This document shows, one piece after another, positions 1 through 6,132 of a stretch of DNA of 11,818 nt; the first letter of the stretch is position 1, and every line of letters begins with the position of its first letter. The stretch lies in contig CACWUI010000034.1 of the NCBI GenBank assembly GCA_902764045.1, positions 1 to 11,818 on the forward strand, read 5' to 3'. Made by a program: the position numbers and the translations under genes. The stretch comes from an uncultured Lachnospiraceae bacterium (GTDB lineage: Bacteria; Bacillota; Clostridia; Lachnospirales; Lachnospiraceae). The notes under the pieces are model-generated. The model saw nothing but the letters and a program-made list of their open reading frames with translations. It had not been told where the DNA came from and made no database searches.

Positions 1-66
1 AAAGGACGGACCATTGACTCCATGACAAACGACGCTTACGAATATTTGAAGAACAAATTATCCTGA
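1..66 (+). CDS. yqeK: C-terminal end of upstream gene, probably yqeK (HD-domain hydrolase)
   Basis: Frame 1 is open from the window edge to a TGA at 64-66 and gives the last 21 residues of a protein ending in AYEYLKNKLS. The gene lies directly upstream of rsfS with a 16-nt gap. In Firmicutes the usual order is nadD-yqeK-rsfS, and YqeK proteins (HD-domain dinucleoside tetraphosphate hydrolases) tend to end in a T-x-(3)-A-x-(2)-YL type helix, which this tail resembles (SMTNDAYEYL). The HD motif itself lies outside the window, so the name rests on gene order and a short tail only. Another gene in the same operon slot, such as an LCP-family gene, is possible. Confidence 0.5.
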   Translation, partial: KGRTIDSMTNDAYEYLKNKLS

Positions 67-82
67 AAGGACTCTGTACAAT

Positions 83-436
83 ATGACAAAAACCGAAGAC
101 GAAGTTTTAGAACTGGTAAAGATCACGGAAAATGCAATTTCAGAAAAAAAAGGTGAGAATATCAGGATAATAGATATCCATGATATATCTTACTTTGCGG
201 ACTATTTTATAATAGCTTCCGGAAGCAATAAAAAGCAGATCCAGACCATTGCTGATAATATCGAAGAAAAATTAAAAAAAGCCGGCAAAGAGCCCAAGGG
301 AATCGAAGGGTATCCGGAAGCTTCCTGGATACTGATGGACTATGCCGAATTTATAGTGCATATTTTTTCTTCCGAAGAACGTCTTTTCTACGATTTGGAA
401 AGAATATGGAAGGACGGTAAGGAAATAGAACTCTGA
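83..436 (+). CDS. rsfS: Ribosomal silencing factor RsfS (DUF143/Iojap family)
   Basis: A 117-residue protein of the normal family length. RsfS binds ribosomal protein uL14 on the 50S subunit and blocks subunit joining, which lowers translation when nutrients are scarce. Family features visible are the N-terminal helix, the I-x-D-I-x-D-I-S-x-F-A-D-Y-F-I-I-A-S-G core (residues 30-47), a Q-(I/V)-x-x-I-A-(D/E) helix (about 52-59), EGYPEASWILMDY (75-87) and a C-terminal F-Y-D-L-E-R-I-W (102-109). The start ATG follows an AAAGGA that overlaps the upstream stop, consistent with co-transcription with the preceding gene. The stop lies only 3 nt from the stop of convergent lexA, leaving no room for a private terminator between the two genes. 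Confidence 0.95.
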   Translation: MTKTEDEVLELVKITENAISEKKGENIRIIDIHDISYFADYFIIASGSNKKQIQTIADNIEEKLKKAGKEPKGIEGYPEASWILMDYAEFIVHIFSSEERLFYDLERIWKDGKEIEL

Positions 437-439
437 TGA

Positions 440-1060
440 TCACTTAATGTCAAATCTGAACAGACCTACTACCTTGCCTAATATAATACAGTCATCAACA
501 ATGATGGGTTCCATAAACATATTCTCAGGCTGGAGTCTGATGTGCCCGTCTTCCTTAAAGAAGCGCTTTACGGTGGCGGAATCGTCAACCAAAGCAACCA
601 CGATCTCGCCGTTTGATGCGGTGTTTGTCTGCTCCACGACAAGTCTGTCACCGTCAAAAATACCTACATCAACCATGCTGTCGCCCTTAACTCGAAGTAT
701 AAAAGTCTTCTCGTTGGGCAGATACTCTGTGGGAATAGGGAAGTATCCGTTGGTATTCTCCACGGCAAGAAGCGGTGTACCCGCTGCCACATCTCCGATC
801 TCGGGAATATAACTCATTTCGCGGCGCACGCCGTTAAAATCCTCGTCAATAACCTCGATAGTCCGGGATTTGGCGGGGTCTCTTTTTATGTAGCCGTTTT
901 TTTCAAGCTTTTCGAGGTGTGAATGAACGGATGAAGTGGAACTTAAGCCCACAGCGGCGCAGATATCCCTTACCGAAGGGGGATAACCTTTATTTAATAT
1001 CTGGTCTTTGATGAATGCAAGAATCTCCTCCTGCTTTGCGGATATTTTACCGTATGCCAT
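440..1060 (-). CDS. lexA: SOS response repressor LexA
   Basis: A 206-residue protein of standard LexA length. LexA represses DNA-damage genes as a dimer; RecA filaments trigger its self-cleavage. The N-terminal winged helix (about 1-70) contains GYPPSVRDI and the recognition-helix region SSTSSVHSHL. The C-terminal peptidase domain shows the scissile Ala93-Gly94 bond (VAAGTPLLA), nucleophile Ser128 (GDSM) and general base Lys165 (SATVKR), so it should be cleavable. I chose the ATG at 1060 because a strong AGGAGG precedes it and MAYGKISAKQ matches the family N-terminus. The frame stays open 57 codons further upstream, but that part crosses the promoter region and has no similarity to LexA. The gene diverges from a yneA-like gene, as in Bacillus, and converges with rsfS. 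Confidence 0.97.
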   Translation of the reverse strand: MAYGKISAKQEEILAFIKDQILNKGYPPSVRDICAAVGLSSTSSVHSHLEKLEKNGYIKRDPAKSRTIEVIDEDFNGVRREMSYIPEIGDVAAGTPLLAVENTNGYFPIPTEYLPNEKTFILRVKGDSMVDVGIFDGDRLVVEQTNTASNGEIVVALVDDSATVKRFFKEDGHIRLQPENMFMEPIIVDDCIILGKVVGLFRFDIK

Positions 1061-1102
1061 ATAAAAACCTCCTGTGATAATGGACAAACTTTCTTTCATT
1101 AG

Positions 1103-1131
1103 ATGATAACACGCTTTAATTACAATATCAA
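1103..1131 (-). promoter_or_regulatory. Candidate lexA promoter
   Basis: On the minus strand a -35 box TTGATA (1126-1131) is followed after 17 nt by TATCAT (1103-1108). This places the transcription start near 1096 and gives a short leader before the AGGAGG and the ATG at 1060. It fits the sigma-A consensus at most positions. LexA-like half-sites lie just upstream (1140-1166). The prediction is from consensus matching only. Confidence 0.4.
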
Positions 1132-1139
1132 TAGTATTT

Positions 1140-1238
1140 AGAAAAAATGTTCCGATTTTTTGTTCGAAAAAGCATTGACAAAAGAATGTTCGAGGATTAA
1201 AATACAAACATAAACAATCGTTCGCAAACATTGATTCG
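1140..1238. promoter_or_regulatory. Cluster of LexA-box-like operators in the lexA/yneA-like divergent region
   Basis: The Firmicute LexA box is CGAAC-N4-GTTCG. Five imperfect 14-mers fit it: 1140-1153 (AGAAAAAATGTTCC), 1153-1166 (CGATTTTTTGTTCG), 1179-1192 (CAAAAGAATGTTCG), 1211-1224 (TAAACAATCGTTCG) and 1225-1238 (CAAACATTGATTCG). Each has one good GTTC(G) or ATTCG half-site and a degraded partner, matching 9-10 of the 14 positions of CGAACATATGTTCG. The 1179-1192 site lies inside the spacer of the divergent promoter and 1211-1224 just beyond its predicted start point, the right places for repression. Which sites LexA really binds cannot be decided by eye. Confidence 0.6.
1175..1203 (+). 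promoter_or_regulatory. Sigma-A-type promoter of the yneA-like gene
   Basis: A perfect -35 TTGACA (1175-1180) is followed after exactly 17 nt by TAAAAT (1198-1203), so transcription should start near 1210, about 65 nt before the start codon. A LexA-like 14-mer (1179-1192) begins within the -35 box and fills most of the spacer. Tight repression in undamaged cells is therefore expected. Confidence 0.65.
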
Positions 1239-1276
1239 ATATATTCTTGTATTTAATCACAGGAGGTGTTTTATTT

Positions 1277-1603
1277 ATGAAAGCAAAGACCAGATACAGA
1301 CTTACCACCGCCGGCAAAAAGCTGGTTCTTATCACGGCTTTACTCTGTGTGGCTGTTATTACGGCCGTAGGAAGCATTATGATCACCAACGCAACCGAAA
1401 AACGAAACGAACCCGGTGATGTGCGTTTGTATTCAAGCGTTTTATTACAGGACAACGATACCTTATGGGATCTGGCATCTAAGTATCACGGCGACGATGA
1501 AACTATCGATGAGTATATCAAAAACATCATGGAGATGAATAACTTAAAAGGAAGCAGGATCCACGCAGGAAACAACATTACATATTATTATTATGGCAAA
1601 TAA
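1277..1603 (+). CDS. yneA: YneA-like SOS cell-division suppressor (one membrane segment plus LysM domain)
   Basis: A 108-residue protein: a short basic N-terminus, one hydrophobic segment (about 15-36) and a C-terminal LysM-type domain (about 51-107, with DTLWDLASKY followed by a late I-H-A-G-N-N-I). This is the size and architecture of Bacillus subtilis YneA, a membrane-anchored protein made during the SOS response that delays septation, and the divergent position next to lexA is the same. I chose the ATG at 1277 because AGGAGG (1261-1266) sits 10 nt upstream; an in-frame ATG at 1247 lies within the predicted leader and lacks such a site. Expression is probably LexA-controlled. The family is poorly conserved in sequence, so the name rests on architecture and gene order. 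Confidence 0.8.
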   Translation: MKAKTRYRLTTAGKKLVLITALLCVAVITAVGSIMITNATEKRNEPGDVRLYSSVLLQDNDTLWDLASKYHGDDETIDEYIKNIMEMNNLKGSRIHAGNNITYYYYGK

Positions 1604-1606
1604 TAG

Positions 1607-1818
1607 AATTCACATTAACCATTAGCCATAAGATGAAAAATAATAAACCGCATAGGGGTTGTTTTTGACAACTTGGGTTATTTTTTCGAGCAGATCCTGA
1701 AAAATTTCTTAAGAAATCCCGTCAGGGATTTCAAGAAATTTTGACTGGTTTGCCGGAAAAATAAGCCACCTGTCAAAAACAACCTCTATGCGGTACTTTT
1801 TATTCGTTAAACTTGAAT
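1607..1818. repeat. Very long imperfect palindrome between the yneA-like and recombinase genes
   Basis: The gap 1604-1889 is almost filled by a two-sided palindrome centred near 1721. The outer arms 1648-1670 and 1771-1793 are inverted copies at 22 of 23 positions (starting CCGCATAG and ending CTATGCGG). The inner arms 1702-1720 and 1725-1742 pair around a GTCA loop with a two-base bulge. The sequence between them (about 1676-1701 and 1743-1768) pairs partially. Weaker symmetry extends to AATTCA (1607-1612) and TGAATT (1814-1819). An A-rich stretch precedes the left arm and CTTTTTATT follows the right arm, so it could be a bidirectional terminator. The stem, over 140 nt, is much longer than a normal terminator. 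A miniature inverted-repeat element or a structured RNA are alternatives. Confidence 0.7.
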
Positions 1819-1841
1819 TTACCGAATAAATATGTTACCAT
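1813..1841 (+). promoter_or_regulatory. Candidate promoter of the tyrosine recombinase gene
   Basis: TTGAAT (1813-1818) is followed after 17 nt by TACCAT (1836-1841), and a TG at 1833-1834 gives an extended -10 arrangement (TGT-TACCAT). The start point would fall near 1848. The -35 box overlaps the right edge of the long palindrome. Consensus-based prediction only. Confidence 0.35.
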
Positions 1842-1889
1842 AAATACCGATAAATCCCCACTACTATTTATATCCGGAGGTATTTTAAC

Positions 1890-2951
1890 ATGGCCGTATC
1901 ATCTGATGCAACATACTCAAAACAGGAAGAAACTAAGCTTGCTCTCAAGCTGAATCAAATGTTGGACAAGCTTCCCAGATTCTGCGTTGATTATTTTAAC
2001 AGCCTGGAGTTTACCAAGCAGCCCAGGACTAAGATCGCATACGCAAGAGATATACAGGTGTTTTTTGATTACCTGACAGATGCTTCGGGTCCTCTGCAGG
2101 GGAAGGATATCAGGTCCCTTACCTCAGATGATCTTGATAAGGTAACAAGTGATGATATTTCCGATTTTCTTCGTCACTGCAAGGTATACGAAAAAGAAGG
2201 TTCCGTAAAGACCAACGGTGAACGTGCCATAAAGAGAAAATTATGCTCTCTTCGCGGATTCTTTTCATATTATTATAAGCACGAAAGGATCACGGGAGAT
2301 CCTTCGGTGAAAGTTGAGATGCCTAAGATTCATGATAATGCCATTATCCGTATGGAGCCAAACGAAGTGGCCGAGCTTCTTGATAATGTGGAATCCGGCA
2401 ATAAGCTCACCAAAAACCAGCTGCGGTTTCACGGTAAGCTTAAGGTGAGAGACGTTGCCCTACTCACCCTGCTTCTTGGTACAGGTATCCGTGTATCTGA
2501 ATGTGTAGGACTGGATATCAATGATGTGGATTTTGATAATGTACGTATAAAGGTGATCCGTAAAGGAGGCTCTGAGAGTTTTGTATATTTCGGTGACGAG
2601 GTGGAGTCTGCTCTTTGTGACTACATGGAAGAAAGAAAACATGCCACTGCTCTCTCCGGCCATGAAAATGCCTTGTTTTTATCCCAACAGGGTAAGAGAC
2701 TCGGTGTTCGTTCAATTGAAAAATTGGTAAAAAAATATGCTTCAACGGTTACTACCGTGAAGCATATCACGCCACATAAGCTGCGAAGCACATATGGCAC
2801 CAACCTTTATCAGGAAAGCCACGATATTTATCTCGTGGCCGACGTTTTGGGGCATAAGGATGTTAATACCACAAGACGTCACTACGCTGACCAGGTTGAC
2901 GAAAATAAACGAAAAGCAAGAAATATTGTTAAATTAAGAAGAGAGGAATAA
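1890..2951 (+). CDS. Tyrosine recombinase, XerC/XerD-like
   Basis: A 353-residue site-specific recombinase. The N-terminal SAM-like/core-binding domain (about 28-135) carries the F-x-x-Y-L and L-R-G-F-F-S-Y-Y-Y features usual in Xer-type proteins. The catalytic domain (about 155-350) has the full set of active residues: Arg201 (TGIRVSE), Lys225 (IRKGG), His296 and Arg299 (PHKLR), His322 (LGHKD) and the nucleophile Tyr332 (RRHYAD). It should therefore be active. GGAGG (1876-1880) precedes the ATG at a normal distance. It is about 50 residues longer than typical XerC/XerD, mainly through an extended N-terminus and a small insertion near 165-185 (NKLTKNQLRF). No excisionase, att repeats or other mobility genes lie nearby, so a cellular Xer-like role or a stand-alone recombinase is more likely than a prophage integrase. 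It converges with the methyltransferase gene with a 3-nt gap. Confidence 0.88.
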   Translation: MAVSSDATYSKQEETKLALKLNQMLDKLPRFCVDYFNSLEFTKQPRTKIAYARDIQVFFDYLTDASGPLQGKDIRSLTSDDLDKVTSDDISDFLRHCKVYEKEGSVKTNGERAIKRKLCSLRGFFSYYYKHERITGDPSVKVEMPKIHDNAIIRMEPNEVAELLDNVESGNKLTKNQLRFHGKLKVRDVALLTLLLGTGIRVSECVGLDINDVDFDNVRIKVIRKGGSESFVYFGDEVESALCDYMEERKHATALSGHENALFLSQQGKRLGVRSIEKLVKKYASTVTTVKHITPHKLRSTYGTNLYQESHDIYLVADVLGHKDVNTTRRHYADQVDENKRKARNIVKLRREE

Positions 2952-2954
2952 ATA

Positions 2955-3620
2955 TTATTTTGCCTTTTCGCCGTATATACATTCCCATGGCTGTATTACA
3001 GAGCCATCTTTATCAATTTTTTTGATCGTAAGCTCCGGGATCATTTCCGTTACTTTAGGATTTACAAATCCCGCAGCTTCTAAGTATACATAATACTTTT
3101 CAGTAGGAGCATCCCGCAAAGGAAGCTCCGTTTTTAATTCATCGTAATAATTCATTTTTTTCATGGGCCGGTCGCTTTTTTTGCGCATAAAGCTGAACAT
3201 ACGACCGCCGGGTTTTAAAACCCTGAGCCATTCTTTAAATGACTTGACCGGATCGATCAGCGTCCATAACAATCGGCAATTGACTATAACATCAAATGTA
3301 TTGTCTTCAAATGGCATTTCTTCTCCCTGGGTCTTAATGAATGCTACTGCAACATTTCTGTCTGCAGCATGCTGTTTGGCATAACTCATCATTCCTTCGG
3401 AGACATCAACTCCGGTCACATCATGCCCCAACTCAGCCATAATAATAGCAAGAAAACCCGTGCCGGTTCCGATGTCCAGAACTTTTAAATCCTGCTTGTT
3501 TTCACAAAGCTTATTCAGTTCAACACGCCAGCGATCAATGTCCTCTGAGTCATGATCTTTATCGAATGTTGATGAGCGCCCGTCCCAATATTTTTCAATT
3601 ATATCAATATCTTTTTCCAT
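2955..3620 (-). CDS. Class I SAM-dependent methyltransferase (operon-terminal)
   Basis: A 221-residue Methyltransf_11/25-type enzyme. The SAM-binding motif I is VLDIGTGTG (47-55), the acidic end of strand 2 is VDVSEGM (71-77), motif IV is FDVIVNCRLLWTL (109-121) and the post-motif helix is WLRVLKPGG (131-139). The acceptor substrate is unknown. AGGAG (3627-3631) lies 5-6 nt before the ATG at 3620; an ATG at 3623 and a GTG at 3626 are in frame but too close to or inside the binding site. That site overlaps the stop of the upstream methyltransferase, so translation is probably coupled. The protein shares the R-(N/L)-x-x-W-x-L-x-(N/D)-P region and overall plan with its neighbour, suggesting an old tandem duplication, but it lacks the neighbour's charged insertion. 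The stop lies 3 nt from that of the convergent recombinase. Confidence 0.85.
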   Translation of the reverse strand: MEKDIDIIEKYWDGRSSTFDKDHDSEDIDRWRVELNKLCENKQDLKVLDIGTGTGFLAIIMAELGHDVTGVDVSEGMMSYAKQHAADRNVAVAFIKTQGEEMPFEDNTFDVIVNCRLLWTLIDPVKSFKEWLRVLKPGGRMFSFMRKKSDRPMKKMNYYDELKTELPLRDAPTEKYYVYLEAAGFVNPKVTEMIPELTIKKIDKDGSVIQPWECIYGEKAK

Positions 3621-3632
3621 CATCACTCCTTT

Positions 3633-4388
3633 CTACTTTATACCGCCTACCATAAACATGGGAGTTGCACCGTGTAACAATTTTTCACCGTCGTCCCATA
3701 TGGTCTCGGAAATATCGTATTCTACAAAACACTCCGAAAAACCTTGTTTTTTAAGTTCTTCAATGTCCCAATCAGGTCTGTCAACATTTGAGAGGGGAAG
3801 AGTTTTCGGATCAACATGATCATGGGAAGGTCTTGTGTCTGAGTCATGACCTCTGAGCTTTTCATATTTTTCCTCATATTCTTTTCTTCTTCTTTCCACT
3901 TCTGCTTTCAGTTCATCGTCAAACAGACTCTTATACCATGTAGAATCAAATATTATTAATGTGCCTCCGGGCTTTAATACCCTCTTCCATTCGGCATAAA
4001 CAATTTCGGGATTTGAAAGATTCCATGTAACATTTCTGCTTAAAACCAGATCGAAAGTGTTGTCGGGGAATTCAATATCCTGTAAAAACATTTTTTTAAA
4101 TTCAGGTTCAACACCTGCTTCTTTAGCATTTTCAGCAGCTTTTTCAAGCATACCTTCTGCCTGGTCTATGCCGGTCACGTCATGCCCTCTTTTGCTTAAA
4201 ATAACTGAGAAAAAGCCGGGACCGCATCCGCAATCTAAAACTTTAAGATTTTCCTTTTTATCGCATTTATCGATAATAAGTTTATACCAGCTTTCTTCTC
4301 TGAAACTGTTAAGCTCTCTTTTTATGTACCAATCATAATCTTCTGCACCATTGGACCAGTGCTTTGCTCTTTCTTCTTTTGTAAGCAT
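3633..4388 (-). CDS. Class I SAM-dependent methyltransferase
   Basis: A 251-residue enzyme with motif I VLDCGCGPGFFS (50-61), VTGIDQAEGM (71-80), motif IV FDLVLSRNVTWNL (112-124) and WKRVLKPGG (134-142). A highly charged segment (about 158-190, rich in E, K and R, then HDSDTRPSHDHVD) follows the core and is absent from the downstream methyltransferase. It may form a substrate lid. AAGGAG precedes the ATG, and the gap to the ATPase gene is 14 nt, placing it firmly in the transporter operon. By the fold family the target may be a small molecule; nothing in the sequence identifies it. The histidine- and aspartate-rich part of the insertion (SHDHVD, 188-193) could bind metal, which is speculation from composition. 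Confidence 0.87.
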   Translation of the reverse strand: MLTKEERAKHWSNGAEDYDWYIKRELNSFREESWYKLIIDKCDKKENLKVLDCGCGPGFFSVILSKRGHDVTGIDQAEGMLEKAAENAKEAGVEPEFKKMFLQDIEFPDNTFDLVLSRNVTWNLSNPEIVYAEWKRVLKPGGTLIIFDSTWYKSLFDDELKAEVERRRKEYEEKYEKLRGHDSDTRPSHDHVDPKTLPLSNVDRPDWDIEELKKQGFSECFVEYDISETIWDDGEKLLHGATPMFMVGGIK

Positions 4389-4402
4389 AGTATCTCCTTC
4401 TT

Positions 4403-5197
4403 TTATACAGCCGTTTTTTCTTTAGATGACATATCCGGTGGAAGCTGGGCGTTGATCAGCCTCTTGGTATAATCTTCCTTAGGATTGTCAAATACTTCGT
4501 CTGATCTGCCCTGTTCAACAAATTTACCTTTTTGCATAACAGCTATTCTGTCACACATTTGTCTTGCCAAATACAGATCATGTGTGACATAGAGTATGGT
4601 AAGGTTTAATCTTTGCTGGATCTCTCTCATAAGAGTAAGTACCTGTGCCTGAACTGAAACATCAAGGGAGGATGTAGGCTCATCTGCAATGATAAGCTTA
4701 GGTTCAAGCATCAGTACTCTTGCAAAAGAAAGCCTTTGAAGCTGTCCGCCGCTTAATTCAAAGGGGTATCTGTCCAAATGTTCTTTACTTAAGCCGACGA
4801 TCTCTAGCCAGTGTATTATTTTTTTCATTTTTTCATCGTGTGAAAGTTTTGTATGAATGTTGTATGGTTCCAACATGCTTTTTTTAATTTTCCATTTCGG
4901 ATCAAAAACACCGTCCGGCTCCTGAAAGATCATTTGTACCTGCTTCTTGAATTCAAGGGTTTTGGTAAATTTATTTTTGATAATATTTTTTCCATTGATC
5001 TTTATCTCCCCTTCATTTGGCGTATAAAGATTGATGATCATTTTTCCTATCGTGCTTTTACCGCTTCCGCTTTCGCCGATGATACCGAAACTTTCACCTT
5101 CGTTAATGTGAAAAGAAACGTTATCTACGGCTGTAAACATCTTTTTGTTAAAAAAACTGCTTTTAAATTTTTTTGTTACATTATTAACTTCCAGCAA
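4403..5197 (-). CDS. ABC transporter ATPase, NikE/DppF/OppF-like
   Basis: A 264-residue ATPase subunit of a nickel/peptide-type importer. It has Walker A GESGSGKS (41-48), Q-loop Gln92 (FQEP), signature LSGGQLQR (148-155), Walker B LIIADEP (168-174) and H-loop His206 (THD). It lacks the cysteine-bearing C-terminal extension seen in its partner, as is common for short NikE-type subunits. The predicted start is TTG at 5197, preceded by GAGGTG at good spacing. No ATG occurs before residue 20, and a start there would lose the first strand (MLEVNNVTKKF). The start lies 14 nt inside the end of the upstream ATPase gene, so the two are probably translationally coupled to give the heterodimer in equal amounts. 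Confidence 0.92.
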   Translation of the reverse strand: MLEVNNVTKKFKSSFFNKKMFTAVDNVSFHINEGESFGIIGESGSGKSTIGKMIINLYTPNEGEIKINGKNIIKNKFTKTLEFKKQVQMIFQEPDGVFDPKWKIKKSMLEPYNIHTKLSHDEKMKKIIHWLEIVGLSKEHLDRYPFELSGGQLQRLSFARVLMLEPKLIIADEPTSSLDVSVQAQVLTLMREIQQRLNLTILYVTHDLYLARQMCDRIAVMQKGKFVEQGRSDEVFDNPKEDYTKRLINAQLPPDMSSKEKTAV

Positions 5198-6122
5198 GAT
5201 AACACCTCACTTTATGTGTTTCTGTAAGATCAAACTCTTCCGGTTCAGACTCACGACATTTAGCAGTGGCATGGTCGCACCTGGGACAAAAAACACAACC
5301 CTCAGGCAAATTGACAAGGGAAGCACTGTATCCTTGTATGGGATTTAATCCCCGGGAAGGATGAGCGGCTATAAGTCCTTTTGTATATGGATGAAAAGGA
5401 GATTCAAATATCTCCTTCACTGTCCCGCTCTCTAAGATCCTTCCGCAATACATGATCGCGATCCTGTCAGCCAATGCGGCAGCAACACCAAGGTCATGAG
5501 TTATGATAAACATGGCCTTCTTCTTATTGTCAGAAATTTTTCTCAACAGCTTAACAACCTGAAGCTGGACTGTTACATCCAATCCCTTTGTAGGCTCGTC
5601 TGCAATAAGAATCTCAGAATCACAGGCGAGCCCCAAAGCTATCAAAGCCCTCTGTCTTAATCCTCCGGAAAGCTGATGTGCATAATAATCGATCTGATCC
5701 TCGGGAATGCCGGTTTCTACAAGGATCTCAGCTGCACGATCAGATGCGCTTTTTTTGTCCATTCCCTTATGTTTTTGTAAAACCTGAACCAAATGCTTTT
5801 TTATGCTCATGCACGGATTGAGAGCCGTTAAAGGATTTTGCATTATTATTGCAAGTTCCCTGCCTCTCAATCCTTCCATTTCTTTTTCGGTGGCCTTAAT
5901 AAGGTTCTTATCCTTAAAATATAACTCTCCCTCATAATATACGTTGGTGGGAAGCAGTCTCATGATCGTCATTCCGAGAACAGTTTTACCGGATCCTGTC
6001 TCACCTATAAAAACCAGATTTTCCCCTTCATCAATATGAAAGTTTACATTATCGACTGCATGTACTTTCCCGGCATCAGAGTCAAAATAAACTTTTAAAT
6101 TTCGTCCTTCTATTAAACGCAT
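5184..6122 (-). CDS. ABC transporter ATPase, NikD/DppD/OppD-like
   Basis: A 312-residue ATPase: Walker A GETGSGKT (40-47), Q-loop Gln95 (MQNP), signature LSGGLRQR (151-158), Walker B ILIADEP (171-177) and H-loop His209 (THD). The C-terminal extension has the oligopeptide/dipeptide transporter signature (SPFHPYTKGL, then a cysteine-rich segment). Cysteines 276, 279, 282, 289 and 307 are present; the family usually has GC, RC and two later cysteines, so Cys279 looks additional. I chose the ATG at 6122 because AAGGAG lies just upstream and MRLIEGRNLKVYF is the normal beginning. The frame extends to an ATG at 6158, but that would overlap the permease gene by 26 nt without a better binding site. 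Confidence 0.93.
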   Translation of the reverse strand: MRLIEGRNLKVYFDSDAGKVHAVDNVNFHIDEGENLVFIGETGSGKTVLGMTIMRLLPTNVYYEGELYFKDKNLIKATEKEMEGLRGRELAIIMQNPLTALNPCMSIKKHLVQVLQKHKGMDKKSASDRAAEILVETGIPEDQIDYYAHQLSGGLRQRALIALGLACDSEILIADEPTKGLDVTVQLQVVKLLRKISDNKKKAMFIITHDLGVAAALADRIAIMYCGRILESGTVKEIFESPFHPYTKGLIAAHPSRGLNPIQGYSASLVNLPEGCVFCPRCDHATAKCRESEPEEFDLTETHKVRCYLAGS

Positions 6123-6132
6123 TTCCCACTCC

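Noticed and set aside
1061..1231. N-terminal extension of lexA to a start at 1231
   Set aside because: The extra 57 residues cross the promoter and LexA-site region, have no similarity to LexA, and the strong AGGAGG belongs to the ATG at 1060.
1138..1455. Minus-strand frame of 105 codons across the yneA-like gene
   Set aside because: It is antisense to a well-supported gene, has no recognisable domain, and no ribosome binding site suits it.
1607..2951. Interpretation of palindrome plus recombinase as an integrated phage or ICE end
   Set aside because: No tRNA target, att direct repeat, excisionase or phage/conjugation genes accompany them, and the next genes form an ordinary transport operon.
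4853..5227. Plus-strand frame of 124 codons across the ATPase genes
   Set aside because: Antisense to Walker A-bearing coding sequence, with no domain or upstream signals.
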